Position numbers and translations under genes: made by a program. A stretch of 64,000 nucleotides of DNA, taken from the NCBI RefSeq assembly GCF_011752625.1, contig NZ_VWXD01000017.1, positions 20,838 to 84,837 on the forward strand, in the 5' to 3' direction. Origin of the DNA: Candidatus Pantoea formicae (GTDB taxonomy: Bacteria > Pseudomonadota > Gammaproteobacteria > Enterobacterales > Enterobacteriaceae). Every line of letters begins with the position of its first letter. The first letter of the stretch is position 1. The notes beneath the pieces were generated by a model. It saw only the letters and a list, made by a program, of their open reading frames with translations. It was not told the DNA's origin and did no database searches. Below are positions 34,168-43,114 of this stretch, in pieces.

Positions 34168-35541
34168 TTAGCGCGCCGCGCGCGACAAAATGATTTGTGC
34201 AGGTAGACGTTGCAAACGGCAAATGCGCCAAATCATCATGACAGCGGCCGATGTCAGACCGACAATAAATCCGCACCAGAAACCGGCAGGACCCAGTTCA
34301 GGCACGATCCAGTCCGTCAGCGCCAGGATATAACCCACCGGCAATCCCAACACCCAATAAGCAATAAAGGTGATGAAGAAGATCGAGCGAGTGTCTTTGT
34401 AGCCACGCAAAATCCCGCTGCCTATGACCTGTATTGAGTCTGAGAACTGGTAAATCGCGGCCAAGAGCATTAACTGTGCTGCCAGCGTGATGACCTCTGG
34501 ATTGGTGGTGTAAAGTGCGGCGATATGTTCACGGAATGTCACGGTAAATAGCGCCGTGATTGCGGCCATACTGATGCCTACGCCTTGGCCGGTCCAAGCC
34601 GCTACGCGCGCTTGCTCGGTTGAACCTTGTCCAAGTCGATAACCCACACGTATGGTTGTGGCTACGCCAAGCGATAACGGCAAGACAAACATCAGAGAAC
34701 TGAAGTTGAGGGCAATCTGGTGGCCTGCCACTTTGACGATACCCAGTGGAGAAACCAGCAGCGCGACAACCGCAAACAGCGTGACTTCAAAGAACAGGGC
34801 CAATGCCACCGGCAGCCCTAGGGTGAACAGTCGTGAAAGAATCAATCGGGAAGGGGCTGACCAACGCGTCGTCATTTTGATATCACGCATGCTGGCCATG
34901 CGCTTCACCCAAAAACGCATCACGATAAACATCACCCAGTAGACAGAGGCGGTCGCGACCCCACAACCGACACCGCCAAGAGCGGGCATACCGAAATGAC
35001 CATAAATGAAGACATAGTTCAGCGGGATGTTGACCATCAATCCAAGGAAGCCCAGCAGCATGGCAGGTTTGGTTTTTGACAGACCTTCACACTGGTTGCG
35101 CGAAACCTGGAAGAACAGATAACCCGGCGCACCCCAGAGTAACGCGTGCAGGTAACCCTCTGCTTTAGCGGCCAATTGCGGATCAATATCATGCATGGCA
35201 TGAATCAAATAACCGGCGTTCCACAGCACCACCATGATCAGCAACGCCACGGCCAGCGCCAGCCAATAGCCTTGGCGCACCTGTTCTGCGATACGTTCGC
35301 GTCGACCTGAACCGTTGAGTTGCGCAACGGTGGGCGTCAAAGCCAGTAGGAGACCATGGCCAAAGAGGATGGCGGGAAGCCAGATAGAGGTGCCGACAGC
35401 AACGGCGGCCATATCCGTGGCGCTTACCGCACCGGCCATAATGGTATCCACAAACCCCATCGCTGTCTGAGCCACCTGAGCAAGGATGACCGGGATCGCG
35501 AGGGCCAGCAATTGACGCGCTTCTGTTAAATACTTCTGCAC
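34168..35541 (-). CDS. mdtK: MATE family multidrug efflux protein MdtK
   Basis: 457 residues, the E. coli length, with 12 hydrophobic helices in two similar halves. Text such as PVILAQVAQTAMGFVDTIMAG and YLFFQVSRNQCEGLSKTKPAM is typical of NorM/MdtK. It exports cationic drugs and some peptides in exchange for Na+ or H+ at the inner membrane. It is divergent from ribE as in E. coli (ydhE-ribC). Confidence 0.96.
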   Translation of the reverse strand: MQKYLTEARQLLALAIPVILAQVAQTAMGFVDTIMAGAVSATDMAAVAVGTSIWLPAILFGHGLLLALTPTVAQLNGSGRRERIAEQVRQGYWLALAVALLIMVVLWNAGYLIHAMHDIDPQLAAKAEGYLHALLWGAPGYLFFQVSRNQCEGLSKTKPAMLLGFLGLMVNIPLNYVFIYGHFGMPALGGVGCGVATASVYWVMFIVMRFWVKRMASMRDIKMTTRWSAPSRLILSRLFTLGLPVALALFFEVTLFAVVALLVSPLGIVKVAGHQIALNFSSLMFVLPLSLGVATTIRVGYRLGQGSTEQARVAAWTGQGVGISMAAITALFTVTFREHIAALYTTNPEVITLAAQLMLLAAIYQFSDSIQVIGSGILRGYKDTRSIFFITFIAYWVLGLPVGYILALTDWIVPELGPAGFWCGFIVGLTSAAVMMIWRICRLQRLPAQIILSRAAR

Positions 35542-35738
35542 GTAACACCTGCTTATAAGATGAAGAGAGTGGGGGAAATCCCCAGAGAATGCGCGGCATA
35601 GTGTAGCGGTCGCGTTGCGTTACACCAAACTTTGATCGCATTTTGTAAAGCTATTTGTGTAAAGTTTGAACTCCGGCAAATTAAACGCTGCCGAGTAAGC
35701 TGTGATAAACTGGCACAAACTTCACTAAGGCTGAAATT

Positions 35739-36392
35739 ATGTTTACTGGAATTGTGCAGGGCACGGCCGAAATTATTGCCGTTGAAGAAAAAGAACTGTT
35801 TCGCACTCACATTGTGCGCTTGCCGGAAGAGCTGTTGCCGGGGTTGGCATTGGGTGCATCCGTTGCGCATAACGGCTGCTGCCTGACCGTCACCGCCATT
35901 GAAGGCGATTGTGTGAGCTTTGATTTGATCAAAGAAACACTACGCATCACCAACCTTGGAGAATTAAAGGTGGGTGACGTGGTGAATATTGAGCGCGCGG
36001 CGAAGTTTAGCGATGAAATTGGCGGTCATTTAATGTCCGGCCATATTATGACCACCGCTGAAATTTGCAAAATTATTCAGTCAGAAAATAACCGTGAAGT
36101 TTGGTTTAAATTGCAGGATGCCTCGCAAATCAAATATATCCTGCATAAAGGCTTTGTCGGTATTGATGGCATCAGTCTGACCGTGGGTGATGTGACCAAA
36201 AGCAAATTCTGTGTGCATCTCATCCCCGAAACGCTAGAGCGCACCACGTTAGGCGCGAAGAAACTGGGCCACAAGGTCAATATCGAGATCGATCCGCATA
36301 CGCAGGCGATTGTGGAAACGGTTGAGCGCGTACTGGCCCAACGTGAAGCAGCTGCCGCTGCGGCCATCGCACATGCGGATGATGCAGAATAA
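35739..36392 (+). CDS. ribE: Riboflavin synthase alpha chain
   Basis: 217 residues. Two tandem lumazine-binding barrels, the first starting MFTGIVQGTAEI and the second near residue 98 (KYILHKGFVGIDGISLTVGDV). The trimer converts two lumazines into riboflavin and a pyrimidine. Called ribC in older E. coli naming. No FMN riboswitch is visible in its upstream gap. It ends with a bidirectional terminator shared with cfa. Confidence 0.96.
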   Translation: MFTGIVQGTAEIIAVEEKELFRTHIVRLPEELLPGLALGASVAHNGCCLTVTAIEGDCVSFDLIKETLRITNLGELKVGDVVNIERAAKFSDEIGGHLMSGHIMTTAEICKIIQSENNREVWFKLQDASQIKYILHKGFVGIDGISLTVGDVTKSKFCVHLIPETLERTTLGAKKLGHKVNIEIDPHTQAIVETVERVLAQREAAAAAAIAHADDAE

Positions 36393-36403
36393 CAGCCATT
36401 AAA

Positions 36404-36423
36404 AAAGGCGCCTCGGGCGCCTT
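36404..36423. terminator. Bidirectional terminator between ribE and cfa
   Basis: AAAGGCGCC-TC-GGGCGCCTTT-type hairpin, with six A before it (T on the cfa strand) and TTTG after. Confidence 0.85.
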
Positions 36424-36441
36424 TGTTCCTCGGGCTAGGGA

Positions 36442-37590
36442 TTAGCGGGCAACCCGTAATCCACCCTCTTTGCCACGGCTAAACACCACCTGCCAAAGCT
36501 GTATATCACGCGCACGAAATGCACCCGCACAGGCATTGAGATAATAAGTGAACATGCGTTTAAAGCGGTCACCGTACTTCTCTGAAAGCTGAGGCCATGC
36601 CTCCAGGAAGCGCTCATACCAAGCCATCAAGGTCGTGTCATAATCGGCCCCGATGTTATGCCAATCTTCCATAATGAAATGCTTTTCACTGGCATCAGCA
36701 ATCTGGCGCACTGAGGGTAAGCAACCGTTGGGGAAGATATATTTATCAATCCATGGGTCGACGTTCATATCGGTGGTGATGGCACCAATGGTATGCAGTA
36801 AAAATATGCCTTCGGGTTTGAGGTTGCGGTCGGCAACTTCAAAGTAAGTGGCATAGTTTTTCGGCCCCACATGCTCAAACATACCCACTGAGACGATACG
36901 ATCAAATTGCAAATTCAGATCGCGATAGTCCTGGAGCAAGATGGTGACATCAAGACCTTCACAACGCTGTTGTGCCATTTTCTGCTGCTCGGCAGAAATG
37001 GTGACGCCGTGGACCTTAACGCCATAATTGCGTGCGGCAAATTCTGCCAGACCACCCCAGCCGCAACCGATATCAAGCAGTGTCATGCCCGGTTCTAGCT
37101 GCAGTTTGCGGCAAATCATATCCAGTTTATCGTGTTGCGCCTGTTCTAACGTCTCAGCGTCTTTCCAATAGCCGCAGGAGTATTGCATGAAAGGATCGAG
37201 CATCATCGAAAAAAGATCGTTACCGAGATCGTAATGTTCTTTGCCAACAATCCAGGCTCTTTTCTTCGATTGCAGGTTAGTTAAACGCGCTGCGGCGATA
37301 CGCAACGTATCTTTAAAATGACGGGGGATTTGTTTATCCAGGTGGTGTTTGAGAACGCGATGGAAAAACATATCCAATTGCTCGCAATCCCACCAACCAT
37401 CCATATAACTTTCACCTAAACCTAGCGATCCTTCTTGCAGGACACGCTTGAAAAAGTCTGGATGTTTTACCTGAATATCCCAGGGGCGTGTGCCATTGAT
37501 AGCAACATCAGCGCGTTCCAATAATTCGTTGACGATGCGAAACCAGTGGTTTTCTTCAAGGCTCACTTCTTCTATACACGATGAACTCAT
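36442..37590 (-). CDS. cfa: Cyclopropane fatty acid synthase
   Basis: 382 residues, the E. coli length, starting MSSSCIEEVSLEENHW with GGAGAAGCT before the ATG at 37590; an upstream extension of 31 residues is rejected. It is an S-adenosylmethionine-dependent methyltransferase (LDIGCGWGGLAEF at about 170) that adds a methylene bridge to unsaturated phospholipid chains in the inner membrane. In E. coli cfa is induced in stationary phase by RpoS and controlled at its leader by small RNAs. The 309-base upstream gap holds no gene. Confidence 0.97.
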   Translation of the reverse strand: MSSSCIEEVSLEENHWFRIVNELLERADVAINGTRPWDIQVKHPDFFKRVLQEGSLGLGESYMDGWWDCEQLDMFFHRVLKHHLDKQIPRHFKDTLRIAAARLTNLQSKKRAWIVGKEHYDLGNDLFSMMLDPFMQYSCGYWKDAETLEQAQHDKLDMICRKLQLEPGMTLLDIGCGWGGLAEFAARNYGVKVHGVTISAEQQKMAQQRCEGLDVTILLQDYRDLNLQFDRIVSVGMFEHVGPKNYATYFEVADRNLKPEGIFLLHTIGAITTDMNVDPWIDKYIFPNGCLPSVRQIADASEKHFIMEDWHNIGADYDTTLMAWYERFLEAWPQLSEKYGDRFKRMFTYYLNACAGAFRARDIQLWQVVFSRGKEGGLRVAR

Positions 37591-37899
37591 AGCTTCTCCA
37601 TCACCTTTCCGATTTAAACCTGAGAAAAGAATAGTCAATTTCTCCAGGCCTGTGAGAGAACTCACGGTAAATCCGTGCGCCATATATCCGACGTTTTACA
37701 GAGGTATGAATCTGAATAGAAATGTCTGGCACAAATCACGAGTGGAAGATCGTGCAGACGCCATCCCAGCGACAGAGTCGCTTAAAATTGATGCAATTAT
37801 GTTATTGATTTGTTACAGAAATGCTGACCCACTGAGTATATGCTCACGTGGGTCAATATTCAACGAGTTATCGTTAGTTTGCTAACGAAAGTCATTTCG
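37591..37899. other. cfa upstream region
   Basis: 309 bases between cfa and punC without a supported gene. It is expected to hold the cfa promoters and leader. An imperfect repeat of GTTAGTTTGCTAAC-type (about 37873-37886) lies near the punC end. No promoter was fixed with confidence. Confidence 0.5.
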
Positions 37900-39114
37900 T
37901 CAGTGATTATCTTCGCAAGGATGGGAGTTGTGAGCAATATCACTTTGTGCGTTTAGGCTGCGCTGCCAGATGAAGCCCGCCCACGCAAGTACCACGGTAG
38001 CGACCATGACCAGGGTGGTGTTATACAGCGCTTGCTGCAAGCCAGCGGAGACGATCAAGCTGGCGATAAAGCATAAACCGAGTTGCAGGAGATTCTGTAA
38101 TCCCGCGGCTTTACCCGTAGCATGGGGGAAGGGCGCCAGTGCGCTGGAAACCACGATAGGATAAATAGCACCATTCGCCAGCGCCATGCCGCAGAAAGGA
38201 AGGAGCAGCGCAGCCAGCGAAGGCTCAGGTGTCAATGCCACGACAAACAAGCTCAAAATACTCAGGCTATAAAGCACCAGCAGCCAAGGCAGGAGCTGGG
38301 CACCCTGATAACGATTAAGCAGTGCTCGGCAGCCAAACCCACCGATCAAGAATGCGATAGTTTGCGGAATGTAACTCAAACCGATATCCGCAGGCGTTAA
38401 CCCCGCAGAAGCCAGGATAAATGGCGACCCGGTAAGCCAGGCAAAAAAACTGGCCGAACAGGCGGAGTAGATCAGCACGTTGCCGCTGTAAAGACGATTA
38501 GCCAGCACATTCAGCCAGCTGGGTTGCGCACTCAGCTCGGTTTTTTCATTTTTTGGGTTGGACAGTTGCAGGGTGCCGATCAAGAGCAAAACCGCGATGA
38601 GAGTCAGCACAACAAAAATGCTGCGCCAATGGAAATGTCCCATCAGCCATGCACCGAGCAGAGGAGCTAAAGCGGGCGAGAGCGCCACTAAGGGCATAAT
38701 CGTAGCAAAGACTTTATTGGCTTGCGCTGTTGGGTAGCGGTCCACCACCAGTGCCTGCCAACTCACGGCCGCTGCGCAAACACCGACAGCCTGCACAAAG
38801 CGCAGTACCAGCATCGTATTGACGTCCGTTACCCACAACATACCCAAACAACCCAGCGCAAAGATGGCTAAACCTGCCAGCAAAATGGGTTTGCGGCCAA
38901 AGCGGTCCGACAGTGGCCCCCAAAACACCTGCGCACAGGCGAATCCACCCAGAAATAAACTCAGACTGGCGCTGATGGTGCCGGGTGCGGTGGCGAAATC
39001 GCGTTGCATATCGCCAAAGGCGGGTAAGTACATATCGGTGGCAAGGAAGCCGAGCATACTCAGCACGGCCAGGTACGGCATAAACGCTTTTGACGACAAC
39101 ATAATTTTTCTCAT
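37900..39114 (-). CDS. punC: Purine nucleoside transporter PunC (MFS)
   Basis: 404 residues with 12 hydrophobic helices and MFS motif A GPLSDRFGRKP near 66-76. Strong similarity to E. coli YdhC/PunC (LGFLATDMYLPAF, CSASFFAWLTGSPFIL). It is reported to import purine nucleosides and is activated by PunR, encoded divergently 97 bases away. Two close starts are possible, 39114 and 39102, neither with a strong ribosome site. The C-terminus is His-rich. Confidence 0.93.
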   Translation of the reverse strand: MRKIMLSSKAFMPYLAVLSMLGFLATDMYLPAFGDMQRDFATAPGTISASLSLFLGGFACAQVFWGPLSDRFGRKPILLAGLAIFALGCLGMLWVTDVNTMLVLRFVQAVGVCAAAVSWQALVVDRYPTAQANKVFATIMPLVALSPALAPLLGAWLMGHFHWRSIFVVLTLIAVLLLIGTLQLSNPKNEKTELSAQPSWLNVLANRLYSGNVLIYSACSASFFAWLTGSPFILASAGLTPADIGLSYIPQTIAFLIGGFGCRALLNRYQGAQLLPWLLVLYSLSILSLFVVALTPEPSLAALLLPFCGMALANGAIYPIVVSSALAPFPHATGKAAGLQNLLQLGLCFIASLIVSAGLQQALYNTTLVMVATVVLAWAGFIWQRSLNAQSDIAHNSHPCEDNH

Positions 39115-39211
39115 ACGGCAGAGTGAACGCCGGGGAGTGTAAAAGAGTGCGTCACGCTTTGTGAAACGCTAATATTTGCATTCTGCTGTTAAAATTTTTG
39201 AAGGCAAAATC

Positions 39212-40123
39212 ATGTGGTCTGAATATGCGCTAGAAGTGGTGGATGCGGTGGCGCGCAGTGGCAGTTTTAGTGCCGCCGCGCAGGAATTACACCGCGTACC
39301 TTCTGCGGTCAGCTATACCGTGCGTCAGCTTGAGACGTGGCTTGCCGTTCCGCTGTTTGAGCGTCAACATCGGGAGGTCGTGTTAACCCCAGCAGGTGAG
39401 CATTTTGTACGGGAAGGGCGGTCTGTTATCAAAAAAATGCTGGCCACGCGTAGGCAGTGTCAGCAATTGGCCAATGGCTGGCGTGGACAACTCAGTATTG
39501 CAGTGGATTGCATAGTAAAACCGCAGCGCACACGTCAGTTGGTCAAGGACTTTTATCGCCACTTCCCGGATATGGAGCTGATCATCAGTTATGAAGTGTT
39601 TAACGGCGTGTGGGATGCCCTGGCTGATGGCCGTGTCGATGTCGCGATTGGTGCGACGCAGGCGATTCCGGTCGGCGGGCGTTTTGCGTTTCAGGACATG
39701 GGCGCCCTGAACTGGCGTTGCGTTGTCAGTCCTGACCACCCATTGGTTGGCAGTAAAGCCTTGGATGATGAGAGCTTGCGCGCATGGCCGTCACTGGTAT
39801 TAGAAGATACTTCCCGCGCACTTCCGCGGCGTATGACCTGGACGCTGGATAATCAGAGGCGCTTAGTGGTACCGGAGTGGGAAACCGGCATGGACTGTTT
39901 GCAAGCCGGTTTATGCGTAGGCATGGTGCCAGGGCATTTGGCACGCCCCTTACTGGACAAGGGATCGCTGGTTGAATTAACGCTTCCGCAGCCGTTTCCA
40001 GAAAGTCCCTGCTGCGTCAGTTGGTCAGAACAGCGCGCTTCACCGGCTCTCGCGTGGTTGCTGGCTTACCTTGGGGATGCCGAAACGCTGAACCATGAAT
40101 GGCTCAGCGAAAATCGGGCTTAG
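39212..40123 (+). CDS. punR: LysR-type activator PunR
   Basis: 303 residues. N-terminal winged helix (SGSFSAAAQELHRVPSAVSYTVRQLE, about 15-40) and LysR effector domain. Close to E. coli YdhB/PunR, activator of punC. The start MWSEYALEVVDAVARSG at 39212 fits the family, with AAGG before it. It converges on purR with the two stop codons overlapping. The punC-punR-purR arrangement groups purine uptake and control. Confidence 0.94.
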   Translation: MWSEYALEVVDAVARSGSFSAAAQELHRVPSAVSYTVRQLETWLAVPLFERQHREVVLTPAGEHFVREGRSVIKKMLATRRQCQQLANGWRGQLSIAVDCIVKPQRTRQLVKDFYRHFPDMELIISYEVFNGVWDALADGRVDVAIGATQAIPVGGRFAFQDMGALNWRCVVSPDHPLVGSKALDDESLRAWPSLVLEDTSRALPRRMTWTLDNQRRLVVPEWETGMDCLQAGLCVGMVPGHLARPLLDKGSLVELTLPQPFPESPCCVSWSEQRASPALAWLLAYLGDAETLNHEWLSENRA

Positions 40124-41145
40124 CGGCGGTAGTCGCGGAATGGGCCATCGCCTACCGAGCGGCGCTCTATCAATGTTGGCTGCACTTCAATGGTTTGTGG
40201 CTCTTCACGCTTGCTGGTAATACGATCCAACAGCATCTCGAGTGCTTTTTCCCCTAACTGTGCTTTTGGCTGGTGCACGGTGGTCAGCGCGGGTGTGAAG
40301 TAACGCGCGTTGCGCACGTTATCGTAGCCAATCACTGAAATGTCCTGCGGTACGCGTAAGCCCATTTCATCGGCCGCGCAAATTGCCCCCATTGCCATAA
40401 TGTCGCCGCCGCAGAAGACGGCGGTAGGCCGCTGTTTCTGATTGAGAATCTGCTGCATGGCCTGGTAACCGGATTCTGGCTCAAAGTCACCTTGCACAAT
40501 CCACTCTGGGCGCACAGTGATTCCGGCTTCATTCATCGCCTGCATGAAGCCAGCATGGCGACCGCCACCGGTGTTACGCTCCATCTGGCCCGGTATAGCG
40601 CCGATATCGCGATGACCACGTTCTATCAGGTAGCGTCCCGCCAGATAGCCGCCGTGGAAAGCGTTATCCTGCACGGTATCGGTGAAATCACCGCGCGAAG
40701 CGCCCCAATCCATTACCACCATAGGGATATTGCGGTTCTCTTCCAGCATCTTCAGGAGATCATCAGGATATTCAGAACACATCACCAGCAGACCATCTAC
40801 GCGTTTTTGCGCCATCATGGAGAGATAAGCCCGCTGTTTCTGTAAATCATTATGCGCGTTGCCAAGAATCAACGTATAGCCACGCTCGAAGCAGTGGTTC
40901 TCAACCGCTTCAATGATTTCGGCAAAGTAGGGTGCTTCGCTGGAGGTCGCCAATAAACCCAGAGTCTTGGTGTGATTCACCTTTAAGCTGCGCGCGACAG
41001 CGCTTGGGGAATAGTGCAATTCTTTAATTGCTTCCCAGACGGCGTTACGCGTCTCTTCTGCGACAAAACGCGTTTTGTTGATGACATGCGAAACCGTGGT
41101 GGTAGAGACACCAGCGCGCTTTGCTACATCTTTAATTGTTGCCAT
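40120..41145 (-). CDS. purR: Purine repressor PurR
   Basis: 341 residues, the E. coli length. LacI-family repressor with the N-terminal helix-turn-helix IKDVAKRAGVSTTTVSHVIN (4-23) and a hinge helix. The periplasmic-binding-like core senses hypoxanthine or guanine. The start MATIKDV at 41145 is clear; a 32-residue upstream extension is rejected. A PurR box lies 46 bases upstream, so it probably represses itself. Its stop TAA overlaps the punR stop TAG on the other strand. Confidence 0.97.
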   Translation of the reverse strand: MATIKDVAKRAGVSTTTVSHVINKTRFVAEETRNAVWEAIKELHYSPSAVARSLKVNHTKTLGLLATSSEAPYFAEIIEAVENHCFERGYTLILGNAHNDLQKQRAYLSMMAQKRVDGLLVMCSEYPDDLLKMLEENRNIPMVVMDWGASRGDFTDTVQDNAFHGGYLAGRYLIERGHRDIGAIPGQMERNTGGGRHAGFMQAMNEAGITVRPEWIVQGDFEPESGYQAMQQILNQKQRPTAVFCGGDIMAMGAICAADEMGLRVPQDISVIGYDNVRNARYFTPALTTVHQPKAQLGEKALEMLLDRITSKREEPQTIEVQPTLIERRSVGDGPFRDYRR

Positions 41146-41190
41146 GAAAAAGGTACTCCCCGGCTTACCGCAACGTACTGATAAGTATAT

Positions 41191-41206
41191 GGTTAAACGT
41201 TTGCGT
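41191..41206 (-). promoter_or_regulatory. PurR box before purR
   Basis: On the minus strand ACGCAAACGTTTAACC, a full core match to the PurR operator, positioned for autoregulation. Confidence 0.85.
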
Positions 41207-41304
41207 CTGCGAAGGTTTTTGCGCCCGAAAATGCGGGTCAATACTGCCTGTTCAGGCAGGGAAAATCACTTCAGCAGGCTGTAAATACAGCATGCGCAAA
41301 ATTG

Positions 41305-41314
41305 GTTGCGCAAC
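41305..41314. repeat. GTTGCGCAAC palindrome, copy 3
   Basis: Perfect copy in context TTGGTTGCGCAACGAA, in the purR upstream gap. Confidence 0.5.
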
Positions 41315-41419
41315 GAAAGGCGGCGATTCTAGCAAGCTGGCGCGGATAACACGAGATTTTTGCCTACCGCTGTGCGAAAATTGTTTTAACCCTAATGAAT
41401 GTGTGACTAAGGAGTAGTG

Positions 41420-41509
41420 ATGAGTACAGACCTGAGACTGGCGCTAATGACCACGGTTGGCGCACTGTTAATGATTGTTGCTTTTAGCTTTACAGCCATT
41501 CTTCACTAA
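41420..41509 (+). CDS. ynhF: Small membrane protein YnhF
   Basis: 29 residues starting MSTDLRLALMTT, one hydrophobic helix and ending AILH. It matches E. coli YnhF (29 residues, MSTDLKFSLVTT...ALH) in length, ends and position next to purR. AAGGAG lies six bases before the ATG. E. coli YnhF is a small inner membrane protein that keeps its formyl-Met and has been found with cytochrome bd complexes; its role is unclear. A terminator follows 16 bases later. Confidence 0.9.
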   Translation: MSTDLRLALMTTVGALLMIVAFSFTAILH

Positions 41510-41525
41510 TAAAAATGGCATAAAA

Positions 41526-41557
41526 AAAGCCGGAGCTGATTAAGCATCCGGCTTTTT
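41526..41557. terminator. Bidirectional terminator between ynhF and mepH
   Basis: AAAGCCGGA / TCCGGCTTT stem with a 12-base loop, A run on the left and T run on the right. Confidence 0.85.
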
Positions 41558-41561
41558 ATGT

Positions 41562-41571
41562 GTTGCGCAAC
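41562..41571. repeat. GTTGCGCAAC palindrome, copy 4
   Basis: Perfect copy in context ATGTGTTGCGCAACAACT, squeezed between the ynhF/mepH terminator and the mepH stop. Confidence 0.5.
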
Positions 41572-41573
41572 AA

Positions 41574-42371
41574 CTAGCGAATGGTTTTAGGCGTCATCAT
41601 GCGGCGTGCGCCGACATAATGTTTTTGCCAATAATCCTCACCCAATGCGCTAATCTGAATATCTTTGCCGGTGCGTGGCGACTGAATAAATTTACCATCG
41701 CCAAGATAAACCCCGACATGGTCAGCTGCACCGCGATTGTTAATGCGGAAAAACACCAAATCCCCTTTCTCCAGCATTTGACGCTTGATAGGTGCCGCAT
41801 CGTGCAGGTGATACATTTCATTCGCAGTGCGTGGGAATTTGTATTTGACCAAATCTTTATAGGCGTACCACACCAAGCCGCTGCAATCGAACCCGGTATT
41901 CGGTGAGGTGCCACCCCACTGATAAGGTTTACCCAGTTGTCCCATCAATTTATTCATCGCAGTAGCACGTGCCTTTTGATAACGCTGGCGGTGCGATTTG
42001 CTCATTCTGATGCCGGTCAATTCCTGCGTTTCATCATCCAACTCAGGCAACTTCTTAACTAAACGTTGATGGCCGTACTTTTTAGCTGGGGATTTCAGCA
42101 GGCTTTTCTTGGGGGTGGTTTTATGTAACGCAGTCTCAGTTTTACTTTGCTTTTTCAGCTTCAGTTTCTGCACGGTCTTATGCACGGACGACAGGCGAGA
42201 CTTCTTAGCCGTTGTTTTAACCGGGCGTCGCTTGCGGCGCTCATCTTCACGCGCACCTTTTTTCTCAGCATTATGCAAACTGGCATTAACGGGTGCATGC
42301 GGTGAGGCAGAAGCCACATTAAAGAACAGTTGGGCGAAAGCCAGTATGAAAAGCGTAATCAGTAAACGCAT
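41574..42371 (-). CDS. mepH: Murein endopeptidase MepH
   Basis: 265 residues. Signal peptide (1-22), a long Lys/Arg-rich linker (35-105), then an NlpC/P60 domain with catalytic Cys163 (TGFDCSGLVWYAY) and His218 (ADHVGVY). The third polar position is Gln230 (KFIQSP). It cleaves peptide cross-links of peptidoglycan during growth. ydhP and sodB, which lie between purR and mepH in E. coli, are absent here. Confidence 0.93.
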   Translation of the reverse strand: MRLLITLFILAFAQLFFNVASASPHAPVNASLHNAEKKGAREDERRKRRPVKTTAKKSRLSSVHKTVQKLKLKKQSKTETALHKTTPKKSLLKSPAKKYGHQRLVKKLPELDDETQELTGIRMSKSHRQRYQKARATAMNKLMGQLGKPYQWGGTSPNTGFDCSGLVWYAYKDLVKYKFPRTANEMYHLHDAAPIKRQMLEKGDLVFFRINNRGAADHVGVYLGDGKFIQSPRTGKDIQISALGEDYWQKHYVGARRMMTPKTIR

Positions 42372-42739
42372 AGTCCGGTTACAGGTTAAGCAGTCTGGTA
42401 GAGAAACAGGCTGCGGCTAAGTAAGAGAAATCTGATCAACGATCAGCGCCGAAGCAATTCTAATCCACTTTTTTTCTAAAAGGTAAGGCCTTTTTCTATT
42501 AATCTGTTACTCAACTTTTTTTGCCGTGAAAATGAGCGATTTCAGCTGGTTAACGCAGCGTAATTATTGCTAATTATTAATTTGTTCATGCTTGCTAATG
42601 ATATGAAATTGTTATTTAAGGCGACTGGACTTAACAAACATGGCGATCGGCATGACGTGAACGCAAAATCCCGTTTTCAGTGCGGGCCTGAAGTCGCTAC
42701 AATAAACAAACACGAAGTGAAGCATTAAGGAAGGCAATA
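42372..42739. other. Divergent region mepH/grxD
   Basis: 368 AT-rich bases without a supported gene. The grxD ribosome site AAGGAAGG is at 42729-42736. No operator was recognised. Confidence 0.5.
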
Positions 42740-43072
42740 ATGAGTACTGTTGAAAAAATTCAGCGCCAGATCGCAGAAAATCCGATCCTGCTGTACATGA
42801 AAGGTTCGCCGAAACTGCCAAGCTGCGGTTTCTCTGCGCAGGCTGTGCAGGCACTCTCTGCCTGTGGTGAGCGCTTCGCGTATGTGGATATCCTGCAGAA
42901 CCCGGATATCCGTGCTGAACTGCCAAAAATCGCTAACTGGCCAACGTTCCCGCAACTGTGGGTTGATGGTGAGCTGGTGGGTGGGTGCGATATCATCGTT
43001 GAGATGTTCCAGCGTGGTGAACTGCAGCCGCTGCTGAAAGAAACCGCTGAGAAGTACAAAGAAGCGGAATAA
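42740..43072 (+). CDS. grxD: Monothiol glutaredoxin GrxD
   Basis: 110 residues (E. coli 115; the acidic tail is shorter). The CGFS active site is at 29-32, with WPTFPQLWVDGELVGGCDI for glutathione binding. It binds and transfers [2Fe-2S] clusters, often with BolA. lhr, which separates grxD from rnt in E. coli, is missing; a terminator lies directly between the convergent grxD and rnt. Confidence 0.97.
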   Translation: MSTVEKIQRQIAENPILLYMKGSPKLPSCGFSAQAVQALSACGERFAYVDILQNPDIRAELPKIANWPTFPQLWVDGELVGGCDIIVEMFQRGELQPLLKETAEKYKEAE

Positions 43073-43077
43073 TTGCG

Positions 43078-43105
43078 AAGGCCGACATTTGTCGGCCTTT
43101 TCTTT
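43078..43105. terminator. Terminator after grxD
   Basis: AAGGCCGAC-ATTT-GTCGGCCTTTTCTTT hairpin six bases after the stop. rnt converges on it. Confidence 0.88.
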
Positions 43106-43114
43106 GGTCATCAA

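Noticed and set aside
35319..35328. GTTGCGCAAC inside mdtK (also 52381-52390 in ydhK)
   Set aside because: Counted as the same word but not annotated as regulatory, since both fall in conserved coding positions and may be chance.
35542..35738. Possible FMN riboswitch before ribE
   Set aside because: No RFN-like conserved segments seen; in E. coli the riboswitch belongs to ribB.
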